DNA of 59,946 nucleotides, taken from assembly GCA_947589605.1 (NCBI GenBank), contig CANQBR010000007.1, positions 1 through 59,946 of the forward strand, read 5' to 3'. Within the stretch, counting starts at the first letter, position 1. Every line of letters begins with the position of its first letter. The DNA is from an uncultured Phascolarctobacterium sp. GTDB taxonomy: Bacteria > Bacillota > Negativicutes > Acidaminococcales > Acidaminococcaceae. Both the position numbers and the translations under genes were made by a program. The notes under the pieces were generated by a model that saw only the letters and a list, made by a program, of their open reading frames with translations, was not told the origin of the DNA and did no database searches. Below are positions 1 to 8,236 of the stretch, piece after piece.

Positions 1-272
1 GAGCAGCTCTTTTTCCCGACGCGCCCACGGCCCGGGGTCTCAAACATGTGCGGGAACTGACGGCCGCCGTAAAAGCGGGGCACAAGGCGGCGGTGCTCTT
101 CGTCATCCAATTCGCCGGCGCCCGTTATTTCGTCCCCAACAAAAAAACGGACCCGGCCTTTGCCGCGGCCCTCGTCGAAGCGGCGGCCGCAGGGGTAGAG
201 GTGCGGGCCGCAGAGTGCAGGGTGACGCCCGACAGTATGACCATAGAAAAAGAAGTAAAAGTGCGTTTATGA
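1..272 (+). CDS. sfsA: SfsA C-terminal fragment (sugar fermentation stimulation protein), cut by window edge
   Basis: The open frame runs in from the left edge (codons in phase with base 3) and stops at 270-272. The visible residues start with a FPDAPTARG-type block, followed by HVRELTAAVKAG and LFVIQFAGARYFVPN, which match the C-terminal half of the SfsA family. SfsA is a small conserved protein with a nuclease-like fold, historically linked to sugar fermentation regulation in E. coli; its exact role is unclear. The start codon and N-terminal half lie outside the window. The gene points toward the leftward binding-protein gene at 469-1266, so the two converge on the terminator at 402-440. 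Confidence 0.85.
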   Translation, partial: AALFPDAPTARGLKHVRELTAAVKAGHKAAVLFVIQFAGARYFVPNKKTDPAFAAALVEAAAAGVEVRAAECRVTPDSMTIEKEVKVRL

Positions 273-401
273 CAGTTTGGGTAAGATAAGACAGCGAAAA
301 TAAAAAAGTTCGCTTCGATAAAGAGCGACGTAAAAAGTCCAACGATATAAAGATCTTTCGCAAAGGTCGATGAAAGAAGTCGGCTCAAAGAAAGAAGGCA
401 G

Positions 402-440
402 AAAAAAGAACGGGCCTCGGCGGCATGCCGGAGCCCGTTC
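402..440 (-). terminator. Intrinsic terminator of the leftward binding-protein gene
   Basis: GAACGGGC (408-415) pairs with GCCCGTTC (433-440). Read on the minus strand the stem is followed by a run of T (402-407). It lies just past the stop of the gene at 469-1266. The remainder of 273-468 shows no gene. Confidence 0.8.
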
Positions 441-468
441 GGTGTTTATTTGAAAAAATGTGCGCAAC

Positions 469-1266
469 TTATTTGATGTACTGATCTTCCAATTTGGCCA
501 GAGTGCCGTCCAACTCTTTTTCTTCCATGAAGAAGTTGACGAAATTCAAGAAGTCCTGCTCGCCCTGCTTCATCATGATGCCGAATTGATTTTTGGTGAA
601 AGGAGCATCGATGAGAGGAGCGGCCAGCCGAGGATCGTCTTTCACATAGCGGCGGGCTTCCATGGTCTCGGTGATCATCACGTCGGCCTTGCCTTCAGCC
701 ACCAAGCCGGGGATCTCGGCGTTCTGCTCGTGAGAGAGATGGGTGCAGTCGGGCAGATTGCTGACGGCGAATTTCTCGTTGGTGCCGCCGGGGTTGGTCA
801 TCACCCTAACGCTCTTCTTGTTCAGGTCGGCTTCGCTCTTGAACTTTTTGGCGTCTTCCTTACGGCAGAGGATGGTCTTGCCGAAAACAAGATAGCCTTT
901 GGACATGCTGAGGATCTTCTCCCGGGCGAAGGTGCGGGTGATGCCGCACATGGCGATGTCGAACTTGCCGGCGAGGGTGTCGTTCTGCAGCTCCCGCCAG
1001 GTGGTGGGAACGTAGACCACTTTAACGCCCAGAGCTTCGCCTAAAAGTTCGCACACGGCGGTGTCGAAGCCTTCGTAAGCGCCGGTCTCTTTGTTCAAAT
1101 AGCTCATGGGTTTGTAGTCGCCGGTAGTGCCAACTTTCAGCACGCCGGCAGCTTGGATGTCTTCCAATTTGCCTGCTTCGGCAGAGGCTGCGAAAGAGCC
1201 GACGCCTAAAACGGCGGCGCTGAGCAGCGCGCCGGCTACGATGCTTTTCATTTTCATATTGACCAT
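469..1266 (-). CDS. Periplasmic solute-binding protein, cyclohexadienyl dehydratase (PheC)-like
   Basis: 265 aa. A signal peptide (MKSIVAGALLSAAVLGVGSF, then ASAEA) leads into a family-3 solute-binding fold. The blocks VGTTGDYKPMSY, GFDTAVCELL, KFDIAMCGIT and NPGGTNEKFA follow the order seen in periplasmic cyclohexadienyl dehydratases (PheC), which convert prephenate or arogenate to phenylpyruvate or phenylalanine, and in related amino-acid-binding proteins. Whether this copy is an enzyme or a transport receptor cannot be settled by eye. No ABC permease or ATPase gene is adjacent, which slightly favours a stand-alone enzyme. The start is the ATG at 1266, preceded by GAAGGGA; a TTG five codons upstream is less likely. 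A TATAAT-like -10 lies on the minus strand near 1304-1299. Confidence 0.8.
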   Translation of the reverse strand: MVNMKMKSIVAGALLSAAVLGVGSFAASAEAGKLEDIQAAGVLKVGTTGDYKPMSYLNKETGAYEGFDTAVCELLGEALGVKVVYVPTTWRELQNDTLAGKFDIAMCGITRTFAREKILSMSKGYLVFGKTILCRKEDAKKFKSEADLNKKSVRVMTNPGGTNEKFAVSNLPDCTHLSHEQNAEIPGLVAEGKADVMITETMEARRYVKDDPRLAAPLIDAPFTKNQFGIMMKQGEQDFLNFVNFFMEEKELDGTLAKLEDQYIK

Positions 1267-1502
1267 ACTTCCCTTCTGCAAAAAATAAAGTTGCTTTCAT
1301 TATACACTGTCGGACCGTTTTTGTATAGAAAAAAGGAAGCAGGGAAGGAAAGAGACTTTCCTTATCCGATCGCAGAGAGCAAGTCGAAAATTTCGGCTGA
1401 AGCAAAAATGCTGAACGGCACACATCAGTCCTTGTAAATTTCATAGACGTTCAATGTATCTATGTTCTGAGCTCGATCCCATTCGCAAAATCACGGCGAT
1501 CT

Positions 1503-1667
1503 TGTTTCAAGTTATCCGTCGAACTTGAAATAAAGAGAAAAAGAATGAGGCTTATTTCAACTTGTCAAGCCAACTTGAAATAAGAGAGCGAAAAAACGCC
1601 GCTTATTTCAAGTTGACAGTTGAATTTGAAATAAGAAGAGAAAAAAACAAAACTTATTTCAAATTCC
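1503..1667. repeat. Array of three and a half long palindromes, ~50-bp period
   Basis: Three imperfect inverted repeats with arms CTTATTTCAAGTT / AACTTGAAATAAG occur at about 1503-1532, 1551-1584 and 1602-1635, and a fourth half-copy begins at 1652. They are separated by purine-rich 17-19 nt spacers. No gene lies in 1282-1915. The array sits between the divergent binding-protein gene and the infC promoter. It may be a set of operators or a decayed regulatory region; the function is unknown. Confidence 0.75.
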
Positions 1668-1739
1668 CTCACGACTTTTTAAAACGAGCGGCGCCGTTTT
1701 GCAGCGGCCTTCGCAAGCTGAGCGTTTTGCAAAAAATAT

Positions 1740-1768
1740 TTGACATTGCCGCGGCCCCGTGTTAGAAT
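1740..1768 (+). promoter_or_regulatory. Promoter of the infC-rpmI-rplT operon
   Basis: TTGACA (1740-1745), 17-nt spacer, TAGAAT (1763-1768). This is a near-consensus sigma-A promoter about 150 nt upstream of infC, so the transcript has a long structured leader. Confidence 0.75.
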
Positions 1769-1774
1769 GAAGCG

Positions 1775-1909
1775 GTAACAAAGCAGAAGCCCCGCTTCTC
1801 ACCTTGCGGTCTAACTCGACAGGGTCGATACAGTTTTCGCTGCGGGTGGACTTTGTCTGTCCGCTTTTTACTTTGTTACGGAATGTTAGGGCCACGGGCC
1901 TGGAGGTGA
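1775..1909 (+). ncRNA. Structured infC leader, probable ribosomal protein L20-type autoregulatory leader
   Basis: The leader is closed by a long-range stem, GTAACAAAG (1775-1783) with CTTTGTTAC (1871-1879). Internal segments include a GCAGAAGCCCCGC... arm and a GTGGACTTTGTCTGTCC hairpin. In Firmicutes the infC-rpmI-rplT operon is controlled by an L20-binding leader in this position. The assignment rests on position and visible pairing; I could not score it against a covariance model. Confidence 0.55.
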
Positions 1910-1915
1910 ATTGTT

Positions 1916-2434
1916 ATAAGCAAAGAAAGCTTGCGTATCAACGAAAGCATTCGCGCACGGGAAGTCCGCGTCATTTCCGCCGACGGCCAGCAGTTGGGCA
2001 TCATGTCCGGCTGGGACGCTCTGCAGATGGCTCAGGAAGCTCATTTGGATCTGGTGGAGATAGCGCCGACGGCCAAGCCCCCCGTGTGCCGGATCATGGA
2101 CTTTGGCAAGTATCGCTACGAGCAGCAAAAGAGGGAGAAGGAAGCCCGCAAGAAGCAGAAGACCTTTGACCTGAAAGAAGTGAAGTTGCGGCCCGGCATC
2201 GAGGACCACGACTTCGAAGTGAAGTTTAAAAACGCTTTACGCTTTTTGCAGGACGGCGATAAGGTCAAAGTCACCATCATGTTCCGTGGGCGCGAGCTGT
2301 CTCATCCCGAACTGGGACAGGTGCTGCTGCAAAGAATGGCCGAGCAGCTCAAAGAGAATGCCATAGTAGAGAAGCAGCCGAAGCTGGAAGGCAGGAACAT
2401 GACCATGATCCTGTTTCCCAAAAGCAGTAAATAA
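1916..2434 (+). CDS. infC: Translation initiation factor IF-3, with a non-ATG/GTG/TTG start
   Basis: About 172 aa. The frame reads ISKESLRINESIRAREVRVI, then LVEIAPTAKPPVCRIMDFGKY and a basic linker, then the C-terminal domain ending in MTMILFPKSSK, the full IF-3 pattern. IF-3 keeps 30S subunits free and discriminates start codons. Upstream of RINESIR there is no in-frame ATG or GTG. The strong GGAGG at 1902-1906 is ideally spaced for ATA at 1916; ATT at 1910 is the other candidate, and TTG at 1931 would truncate a conserved N-terminus. A rare start codon on infC is the known basis of IF-3 self-regulation in other bacteria. First gene of infC-rpmI-rplT. Confidence 0.93.
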   Translation: MSKESLRINESIRAREVRVISADGQQLGIMSGWDALQMAQEAHLDLVEIAPTAKPPVCRIMDFGKYRYEQQKREKEARKKQKTFDLKEVKLRPGIEDHDFEVKFKNALRFLQDGDKVKVTIMFRGRELSHPELGQVLLQRMAEQLKENAIVEKQPKLEGRNMTMILFPKSSK

Positions 2435-2491
2435 GGAAGGCCGGGGTTGCGGCCCCGCTCCCTGCAGGGGGAGAGAAAAGGAGGAACACTT

Positions 2492-2689
2492 ATGCCTAAG
2501 ATGAAGACCCGCAGAAGTGCGGCTAAAAGATTCAAAAAGACCGCTTCCGGTGAGTTCAAGCATTTCAAAAACTTCAAGAGCCATATTCTGGAGCACAAGT
2601 CTCCCAAACGGAAACGGAACCTGCGCAAGGCTGCTCTGGTAGCCAAGGCCGATCACGAGCACGTTAGGAAAATGCTGCCCTACGCATAA
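2492..2689 (+). CDS. rpmI: 50S ribosomal protein L35 (bL35)
   Basis: 65 aa, the usual length for bL35. It begins [14 protein letters not shown] and has the basic [16 protein letters not shown] block, ending HVRKMLPYA, all typical of the family. The ATG at 2492 follows an AAGGAGGA ribosome site. It lies 57 nt after infC and 23 nt before rplT, so the three genes form the standard co-transcribed operon. In Bacillus the whole operon is repressed by L20 binding to the leader; the same is likely here given the structured 5' region. Confidence 0.97.
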   Translation: MPKMKTRRSAAKRFKKTASGEFKHFKNFKSHILEHKSPKRKRNLRKAALVAKADHEHVRKMLPYA

Positions 2690-2712
2690 GCAGTCTGAGG
2701 AGGTAAGAAACA

Positions 2713-3066
2713 ATGGCAAGGATCAAAGTGGGCGTTACCGCCCATCGTCGTCATAAACACATTTTGAAGCTGGCCAAGGGTTACAGAGGGGCCAAGAGCA
2801 AACAATTCAAGAAGGCCAACGAGACGGTGATGAAGGCTCTCTACTATGCCCGTCGGGACAGAAGAGCCAAGAAGAGAGAGTTCCGCCGTCTGTGGATCGC
2901 CCGTATCAACGCTGCCACCAGAGCCAACGGCCTCAGCTACAGCCGTTTCATCTGCGGCCTGACCAAAGCAGGCATCACTCTGAACCGCAAAGTGCTGGCC
3001 GACATGGCCATCTTCGATGCCGCAGCTTTCGGTAAATTGGTAGAAGCTGCCAAAGCTGCTCTCTAA
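2713..3066 (+). CDS. rplT: 50S ribosomal protein L20 (bL20)
   Basis: 117 aa. It starts [26 protein letters not shown] and contains [16 protein letters not shown] and [11 protein letters not shown], diagnostic of bL20, an early 23S rRNA assembly protein. Preceded by GAGGAGG. It is the last gene of the infC operon; the terminator at 3101-3138 follows within 40 nt. L20 is the expected autoregulator of this operon through the leader upstream of infC. Confidence 0.97.
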   Translation: MARIKVGVTAHRRHKHILKLAKGYRGAKSKQFKKANETVMKALYYARRDRRAKKREFRRLWIARINAATRANGLSYSRFICGLTKAGITLNRKVLADMAIFDAAAFGKLVEAAKAAL

Positions 3067-3100
3067 AATTCTGCGGCGCTCAAAAAAATAACGGCAAAAA

Positions 3101-3138
3101 GAAAACGCAGTCGAACGTAAAAGTCCGGCTGCGTTTTC
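3101..3138. terminator. Bidirectional intrinsic terminator between rplT and potD
   Basis: GAAAACGCAG (3101-3110) pairs with CTGCGTTTTC (3129-3138). A/T-rich tails on both sides let it end both the rightward rplT and the leftward pot transcripts. Confidence 0.8.
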
Positions 3139-3185
3139 AGTTTGAAAAATTTTCGGGAAAAGGAAGCAAAGAGGGGCTCTCTTTT

Positions 3186-4247
3186 TTATTTGCCCGTCTT
3201 CAGCTCCGTCCAGTAGCGGTCGTACATGGGCAGGGCAGGGCCGATATCGGTGAGCCACTCGCCGGAAGCGATGGCCGCCGCACCCACTTTCAAAATGGGA
3301 TCGTCGTTATATTCTTTGCTGTGATAGGGGACGGCCTTCTCGTTGGGATCGCTGTAGCCGATGTATTCGTAATTTTGGGCGCTGATCTTGGGATCGTAGA
3401 GGAAGTTGATGAATTTGTGGGCGAGCTCTTTATGCTTGGCGCCTTTGGGGATGGCCAAGGTGTCGGCCCAGATGGTGGTGCCTTCTTTGGGCACCAAGAA
3501 GGCCACGTCCTTGTTCTCTTTATAGACGAAGCTGGCGTCGCCGCTCCAGATGGTGCCGATCCACGCTTCCTCGGCGATGAATTTTTGCTTGATGGTGTCG
3601 GTGTCGAAGGCCAGCACGTGAGGCGCCAGCTGCTTCAGATCGTCCACCGCTTCTTTCACTGCGGCAGGGTCGGTGCTGTTGTTGGACCGGCCGTGTTTTT
3701 TCAAAGCCATGCCGATCACTTCTCTGTTGTCGTTGAGAAGGATGACCCGGCCCCGATATTCCGGCTTCCAAAGAGCGGACCAGTCGGTGGGCACTTCTTT
3801 CACATATTTTTTGTTATAAATGATGCCGGTGATGCCCCAAGCGTAGACCACGCTGTGCTTGCTTTCGGGATCGAAGGAAGGGCTGCGCAGATCGGCCACC
3901 AAATTTTGCGTGTTGGGCAGAGCTTTTTTATCCAACTCTTCCAAAAGGTCCAGCTTGCGCATGGTGGTCACCATGTAATCCGACGGCTGGATGACATCGT
4001 AGAGGGCGCCGCCGGCCTGGATCTTGGCCAAAAGCTCTTCGTTATTGGCGAAAACATCGTAATTGACTCGGCAATTATAAGTTTTCTCGAATTTTTCGAT
4101 GACGGCGGGATCGAAGTTGTCCGCCCAACTGTACAGGTTCAGCACCTGAGGCTCGCCGCCGGAAGAAGACTGCTTGGAGTCGCCGCCGCCGCAGCCCGCC
4201 ACTGCCAGCACCAGCAGGGCCGAGAGGAGAATGAAGAGTTTTTTCAT
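3186..4247 (-). CDS. potD: Spermidine/putrescine-binding lipoprotein PotD
   Basis: 353 aa. The N-terminus MKKLFILLSALLVLAVAGCGGG is a lipoprotein signal with lipobox VAGC, so the protein is anchored by a lipidated Cys. The mature part begins VLNLYSWADNFDP and contains YDVIQPSDYMV and WGITGIIYNKK, typical of PotD/PotF receptors. It captures spermidine or putrescine for the PotABC pump. A longer open frame upstream overlaps potC out of frame; the real start is ATG 4247 behind AAGGGGG. Last gene of the leftward potABCD operon, 26 nt after potC. Confidence 0.95.
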   Translation of the reverse strand: MKKLFILLSALLVLAVAGCGGGDSKQSSSGGEPQVLNLYSWADNFDPAVIEKFEKTYNCRVNYDVFANNEELLAKIQAGGALYDVIQPSDYMVTTMRKLDLLEELDKKALPNTQNLVADLRSPSFDPESKHSVVYAWGITGIIYNKKYVKEVPTDWSALWKPEYRGRVILLNDNREVIGMALKKHGRSNNSTDPAAVKEAVDDLKQLAPHVLAFDTDTIKQKFIAEEAWIGTIWSGDASFVYKENKDVAFLVPKEGTTIWADTLAIPKGAKHKELAHKFINFLYDPKISAQNYEYIGYSDPNEKAVPYHSKEYNDDPILKVGAAAIASGEWLTDIGPALPMYDRYWTELKTGK

Positions 4248-4273
4248 GTGAACACCCCCTTGATCAAGTAGAT

Positions 4274-5074
4274 TTATTCGTCTGCGGGGCTCGCTTTTTT
4301 GGGGGAGCCTTGCAGAAGATGGGCGAGGATGATGAGCAGCACGGTGGTGAGCATCATCAAAGTAGAGAGAGCATTGATCTCCGGCGAGATGCCCCGCTTC
4401 ACCATGGCGTAGATGTAAAGCGGCAGGGTGGTGGAGTTGGGCCCGGCCACGAAGAAGCTGATGACGAAATCGTCTATAGAAAGAGTGAAGGCGATGAGGG
4501 CCCCGGCGATGATGCCGGGCATGGCCAAAGGCAGAGTGACATAACGGAAAGTTTGCAAAGGCGTGGCGTAAAGATCGGCCGCCGCCGCTTCCAACTCCGC
4601 CTCCATCCCTTCCAAGCGGCTGTTGACGGTGATGACTACGAAAGATACGCAGAAAGTGATGTGGGCCAAAATGAGAGAAACTTTGCCCAGAGGGATCGCC
4701 GTCTGACTGAAAAGCACCAAGAGCGAGAGGCCCATCACGATCTCGGGGATGAGGATGGGCAGATAGAGGAGCCCGTTGATGGCCGCTTTGAAACGATATT
4801 TGTAACGATTGAGAGCCATGGCCCCGGTGGTGCCCAGCACGGTGGAAATCACGGTGGAGATGCAGGCCACCGCGAGGCTGTTGGTCAAAGCTTCCAACAC
4901 CCGCCGATTGTTGAAGAGAGAAGCGTACCAGTTGACGGTGAAGCCGCTCCACACTGCGTTGATGCGGCTCTCGTTGAAAGAATAAAGAGCCAAGATCATC
5001 AGCGGCAGGTAAAGAAAAGCGAGGATGGCCAGGGCATAGGCCAAAAGAGCGTGATTGCGCCAAGTTTTAGGCAT
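4274..5074 (-). CDS. potC: Spermidine/putrescine ABC transporter permease PotC
   Basis: 266 aa with about six hydrophobic helices. It has the binding-protein-dependent permease motif near ELEAAAADLYATPLQTFRYVTLPLAMPGI (EAA loop that docks the ATPase). The first helix reads ALLAYALAILAFLYLPLMIL. Together with PotB it forms the inner-membrane channel for polyamines. The ATG at 5074 lies inside the last codons of potB behind GGAGG, so the two genes overlap by 8 nt and are probably translationally coupled. Confidence 0.95.
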   Translation of the reverse strand: MPKTWRNHALLAYALAILAFLYLPLMILALYSFNESRINAVWSGFTVNWYASLFNNRRVLEALTNSLAVACISTVISTVLGTTGAMALNRYKYRFKAAINGLLYLPILIPEIVMGLSLLVLFSQTAIPLGKVSLILAHITFCVSFVVITVNSRLEGMEAELEAAAADLYATPLQTFRYVTLPLAMPGIIAGALIAFTLSIDDFVISFFVAGPNSTTLPLYIYAMVKRGISPEINALSTLMMLTTVLLIILAHLLQGSPKKASPADE

Positions 5075-5912
5075 CCTTCCCACCTCCTTTGCCGGCGGCC
5101 AGAGCTTTGTAATAAACGGTGATGAGCACCAAAGAAAGGATGGCCAAAACTATGGAGAGGGCACTGCCGAAGGGCCAGTTGCGGGCAGAGAGGAATTGAT
5201 TTTGGATGAGGTTGCCCACGAGAGCGGCCTTCGCCCCGCCCATGATCTCCGGCACGATGAACATACCGAGAGAAGAAATGAACACCAAGATGGTCCCCTC
5301 GCTGATGCCGCTCAAAGTCAAAGGCAGCGTGATCTTGCGGAAGGCGGTGAAGGGAGTGGCGCCCAGATCGTAGGCCGCTTCCAAAAGCCGCCGATCCAAT
5401 TGCTCCAAGCTGACGTAGATGGGCAGCACCATGAAGGGGAGCAGCGAATAGACCATGCCCACCATCACGGCAGTGTCGTTATAAAGAAGCTGCAGCGGCG
5501 CCGTGATGAAGCCCAGCTTTATGAGCAGCGTGTTGAGCACGCCCTGACTGCGCAGGATGATGACCCAGGCAAAAGAACGGATCAAAAAATTGATCCAGAA
5601 GGGGATCATCACCAAGATGAGGCCGGGTTGCTGCCATTTTTTAGGCAACTGAGCGATGTAATAGGCCAAAGGATAGCCCAAGATGATAGTGAACACCGTA
5701 GTCAGCACGGCCACCCACAAAGTGTCGGCGAAGATGCTGAGATAGAGGGGCTCGAAAAAACGCACGTAATTTTCCAAGGTCCAGTTGAAGATCACCTGAC
5801 CGTAGGGAGTGCGGCCGGCAAAAGACACCACCACCACGATGAGAAGAGGGATGGCGAAGAAGATGCCCAGCCACAACAAAAGGGGTGCGATGAGAAATTT
5901 GCCGTTTTTCAT
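5067..5912 (-). CDS. potB: Spermidine/putrescine ABC transporter permease PotB
   Basis: 281 aa, multi-spanning. It begins MKNGKFLIAPLLLWLGIFF; the EAA-type loop (LLEAAYDLGATPFTAFRKITLPL) marks it as an ABC import permease. The LYLSIFADTLWVAVLTT region and overall length match PotB. The ATG at 5912 overlaps the potA stop as ATGA. It pairs with PotC to form the polyamine channel. Confidence 0.95.
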   Translation of the reverse strand: MKNGKFLIAPLLLWLGIFFAIPLLIVVVVSFAGRTPYGQVIFNWTLENYVRFFEPLYLSIFADTLWVAVLTTVFTIILGYPLAYYIAQLPKKWQQPGLILVMIPFWINFLIRSFAWVIILRSQGVLNTLLIKLGFITAPLQLLYNDTAVMVGMVYSLLPFMVLPIYVSLEQLDRRLLEAAYDLGATPFTAFRKITLPLTLSGISEGTILVFISSLGMFIVPEIMGGAKAALVGNLIQNQFLSARNWPFGSALSIVLAILSLVLITVYYKALAAGKGGGKDA

Positions 5913-6907
5913 TTGCTCAGCTTTACCTCGTCTTGGGGATACCACCAGATGCCTACTCTTTCGTCCATGCGCCACTTGCGGGCGTCGTCGAAATATTGAT
6001 AGGCCACCACTTCCTGCTTGCTGCCGTCTAGGTCTACGAAAACTTTATCGATGGTACCGTAGAAGACCACGTCGGTGATGGTGCCGAAGAAATGAGGAGC
6101 AGGATGAGCGCCGTCGTCCCCTTCTTCCGGGCAGAGGTTGAGTTTTTCCGGCCGCAATAAAGTGGTGAGGCCGTCGCCCAGATCGAAGAAGTTGGTCTCG
6201 CCGATGAATTTGGCCACGAATTCGTTGCCGGGGCGATGATAGATCTCTCCCGGGCGGCCGTCCTGTTCGATGAGGCCCTTATTCATCACGATGATGCGGT
6301 CGCTCATGGTGAGAGCTTCTTCTCTGTCGTGAGTGACATAGACGAAGGTGATGCCCAAGTCGTACTGCAGATCCGCCAGCTCCAGCTGCAAATTTTTCCG
6401 CAGCTGATAATCCAAGGCACCCAAAGGTTCGTCCAACAGCACCACTTTGGGATTGTTCACCAAAGCTCGGGCGATGGCCACCCGCTGCTGCTGACCGCCG
6501 CTCATCTGTTTGGGATAGCGGTGCCGCAACTCCTGCAGGCGGGTCATGGCCAACACCTGCTCCACTCGTTTATCTTGTTCTTGCAAGTCTACTTTTTTCA
6601 TCTTCAGACCGAAACGGATGTTCTCTTCCACCGTCATGTGGGGGAAGAGGGCATAGTGCTGAAAGACCATGTTCACATCTCTTTGATAGGGAGGCAGGTC
6701 GGTCACCTCTTTATCGGCCAGAAAAATTTTGCCGGAAGAGGGTGTCTCCAGACCGGCTATCATCCGCAAAAGGGTGGTCTTGCCGCAGCCGGAGGGGCCC
6801 AGCAGGGTGAGGAATTCACCTTCGTTAACTGTCAGGTCGGTAGGGGGGATGATGACCTGGTCACCGAATCGTTTAGAGATGCCTTCCAAACGGATCATAG
6901 CTTCCAT
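5909..6907 (-). CDS. potA: Spermidine/putrescine ABC transporter ATPase PotA
   Basis: 332 aa. Walker A GPSGCGKTT (about residues 37-45), signature MSGGQQQRVAIARAL, Walker B VVLLDEPLGALD and the H-loop VTHDREEAL are all intact. The C-terminal part (FFGTITDVVFYGTIDKVFVDL) is the TOBE-type regulatory domain of the PotA/MalK group. It powers polyamine import through PotBC. The start at ATG 6907 (MEAMIRLEG) has AAAGGA 11 nt upstream; the ATG four codons earlier sits too close to that site. First gene of the leftward potABCD operon. Confidence 0.95.
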   Translation of the reverse strand: MEAMIRLEGISKRFGDQVIIPPTDLTVNEGEFLTLLGPSGCGKTTLLRMIAGLETPSSGKIFLADKEVTDLPPYQRDVNMVFQHYALFPHMTVEENIRFGLKMKKVDLQEQDKRVEQVLAMTRLQELRHRYPKQMSGGQQQRVAIARALVNNPKVVLLDEPLGALDYQLRKNLQLELADLQYDLGITFVYVTHDREEALTMSDRIIVMNKGLIEQDGRPGEIYHRPGNEFVAKFIGETNFFDLGDGLTTLLRPEKLNLCPEEGDDGAHPAPHFFGTITDVVFYGTIDKVFVDLDGSKQEVVAYQYFDDARKWRMDERVGIWWYPQDEVKLSK

Positions 6908-7073
6908 TCCCGGACACATCCTTTCAAAGAAAGTTTATAGCTGAAAGCGAGAGGTCAAAGACGACGCGAACGTTCGCAGCTGTCGTTCTCTTTTGCGTAA
7001 GCTCTGCAAGAAGAGAGAACAGGCCCGAGGCGTCGGACTTCGATCGCTGCGGAGTCAGAATTTTCCCAATTTT

Positions 7074-7101
7074 ATTATAGCAAAATTTGCCGAAAGTGCA
7101 A
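7074..7101 (-). promoter_or_regulatory. Probable promoter of potABCD
   Basis: On the minus strand TTGCAC (7101-7096), 16-nt spacer, TATAAT (7079-7074). This leaves a leader of roughly 160 nt before potA. The rest of 6908-7649 holds no gene I can support: its short frames have no family resemblance and poor ribosome sites. Confidence 0.5.
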
Positions 7102-7649
7102 CAGACGCAGGGGAAAATTTGCCTCGGCGCTCGAAGGGGGAGCTTGCGGGAAAAATCATCGGCGAAAACAGATGAACGTTGGCCGAAAAGAGAGGCAACT
7201 ATCGACGCCTATCGAAATGAAAAAAGCAAAGAGCTTTTCGCTCTGCTTTCGCAAGTTTGGGCAAAACGAAAAAAGGAGAGGTCAACGGCTGCGTTCATGA
7301 GAATTTAGAGACGAAGGCAAAAGGATTTTGTTTTTTTGCGGCGAATAGAACAAAAAACAAACGGCTATGAAAAGCTCATAGGGTGTCTGCTCCGCCGACG
7401 GCGGAGAAAAAGCGAGACGTGTCTCGCAGGGAGTCTCTCCGGTTTCACGGGCTTCTGTGTCATAAGGATGCAGGAGCTTTTTTATTTTTTCTGAGAGGAG
7501 GGATAAAAACGAACAGCGGCGAGTTATTTTTTAAGGAAGCTGTATATTTTCTCTCGGGGGCTCTCTCTTGTTTATTCCTTTGCCGTTTCAAGTGGCCGCT
7601 GGATGCGGCTTACAGAGCGTGCGGCCCGCTTAAAAAGGAAGAAGCAAAG

Positions 7650-8171
7650 ATGACGGTCCTGCTCTCGGGGCTTTGGTGGGTCATCAGCTATATCTCAGAG
7701 CCTGAAAAATTCCTCTTTGACGCCAAAATGGGCGGCACTTTGCTCATCATCGCAGCAGCTGTCGACAGACGCAGCTATCTTCTCCCCGATAAATTGAATG
7801 TGAGTCTCGCTCTGCTCAGTTTACTGGGAGCTTTAGGGCGGGGAGAAGCGAAAGAAGCAGTGCTGGGGGCGGCAACTGCCGTTCTCATCTTCGGCATTCT
7901 TTATTGCATCACCGACGGCTTGGGTCTGGGTGATGTGAAATTGGCGGCGGCCGGCGGTCTCTTTGTAGGTTCGTGGCAGGCCGGACTTGCGGCGGTCATA
8001 ATAGCTCTCTTAGGCGGAGGGGCACGGGCATTCTTCTTGCTTTTGAGCGGGCGCTGTAAGAGAAACGGCCGTTTGGCCTTCGGTCCCTATTTGGCGGCCG
8101 GTCTTTTGACGGCCAAGACGGCGGGGCAGTGGCTGTGGTCTTTTTATCTCGGCCTTTTGGGGTGGGGTTGA
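7650..8171 (+). CDS. A24-family prepilin peptidase (PilD/ComC-like)
   Basis: About 173 aa, mostly hydrophobic. Two aspartate motifs of the A24 aspartic peptidases are visible: DRRSYLLPDKLN and GLGLGDVKLAAAGG, followed by RLAFGPYLAAG. These inner-membrane enzymes cut the leader of type IV prepilins and competence pseudopilins. The ATG at 7650 follows AAAGGAAGAAG. The open frame continues upstream to 7383 and includes another hydrophobic stretch (EAVYFLSGALSCLFLC), so a longer product is possible, but no good start codon lies between. It leads a small pilus cluster with the next two genes. Confidence 0.8.
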   Translation: MTVLLSGLWWVISYISEPEKFLFDAKMGGTLLIIAAAVDRRSYLLPDKLNVSLALLSLLGALGRGEAKEAVLGAATAVLIFGILYCITDGLGLGDVKLAAAGGLFVGSWQAGLAAVIIALLGGGARAFFLLLSGRCKRNGRLAFGPYLAAGLLTAKTAGQWLWSFYLGLLGWG

Positions 8172-8236
8172 AACAGCAAAGGCGAGGCCCGAAGCGGCGG
8201 CCTCATTGCGAAAGCTCGGAGGAGGTGGCTGACACG

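Noticed and set aside
3186-5063. 625-codon reading of potD with a long N-terminal extension
   Set aside because: The extension is an out-of-frame shadow of potC; the lipoprotein signal at 4247 is the true N-terminus.
6993-7308. Two short plus-strand ORFs upstream of the prepilin peptidase
   Set aside because: Arg/Lys-rich low-complexity frames over the pot promoter; no conserved features.
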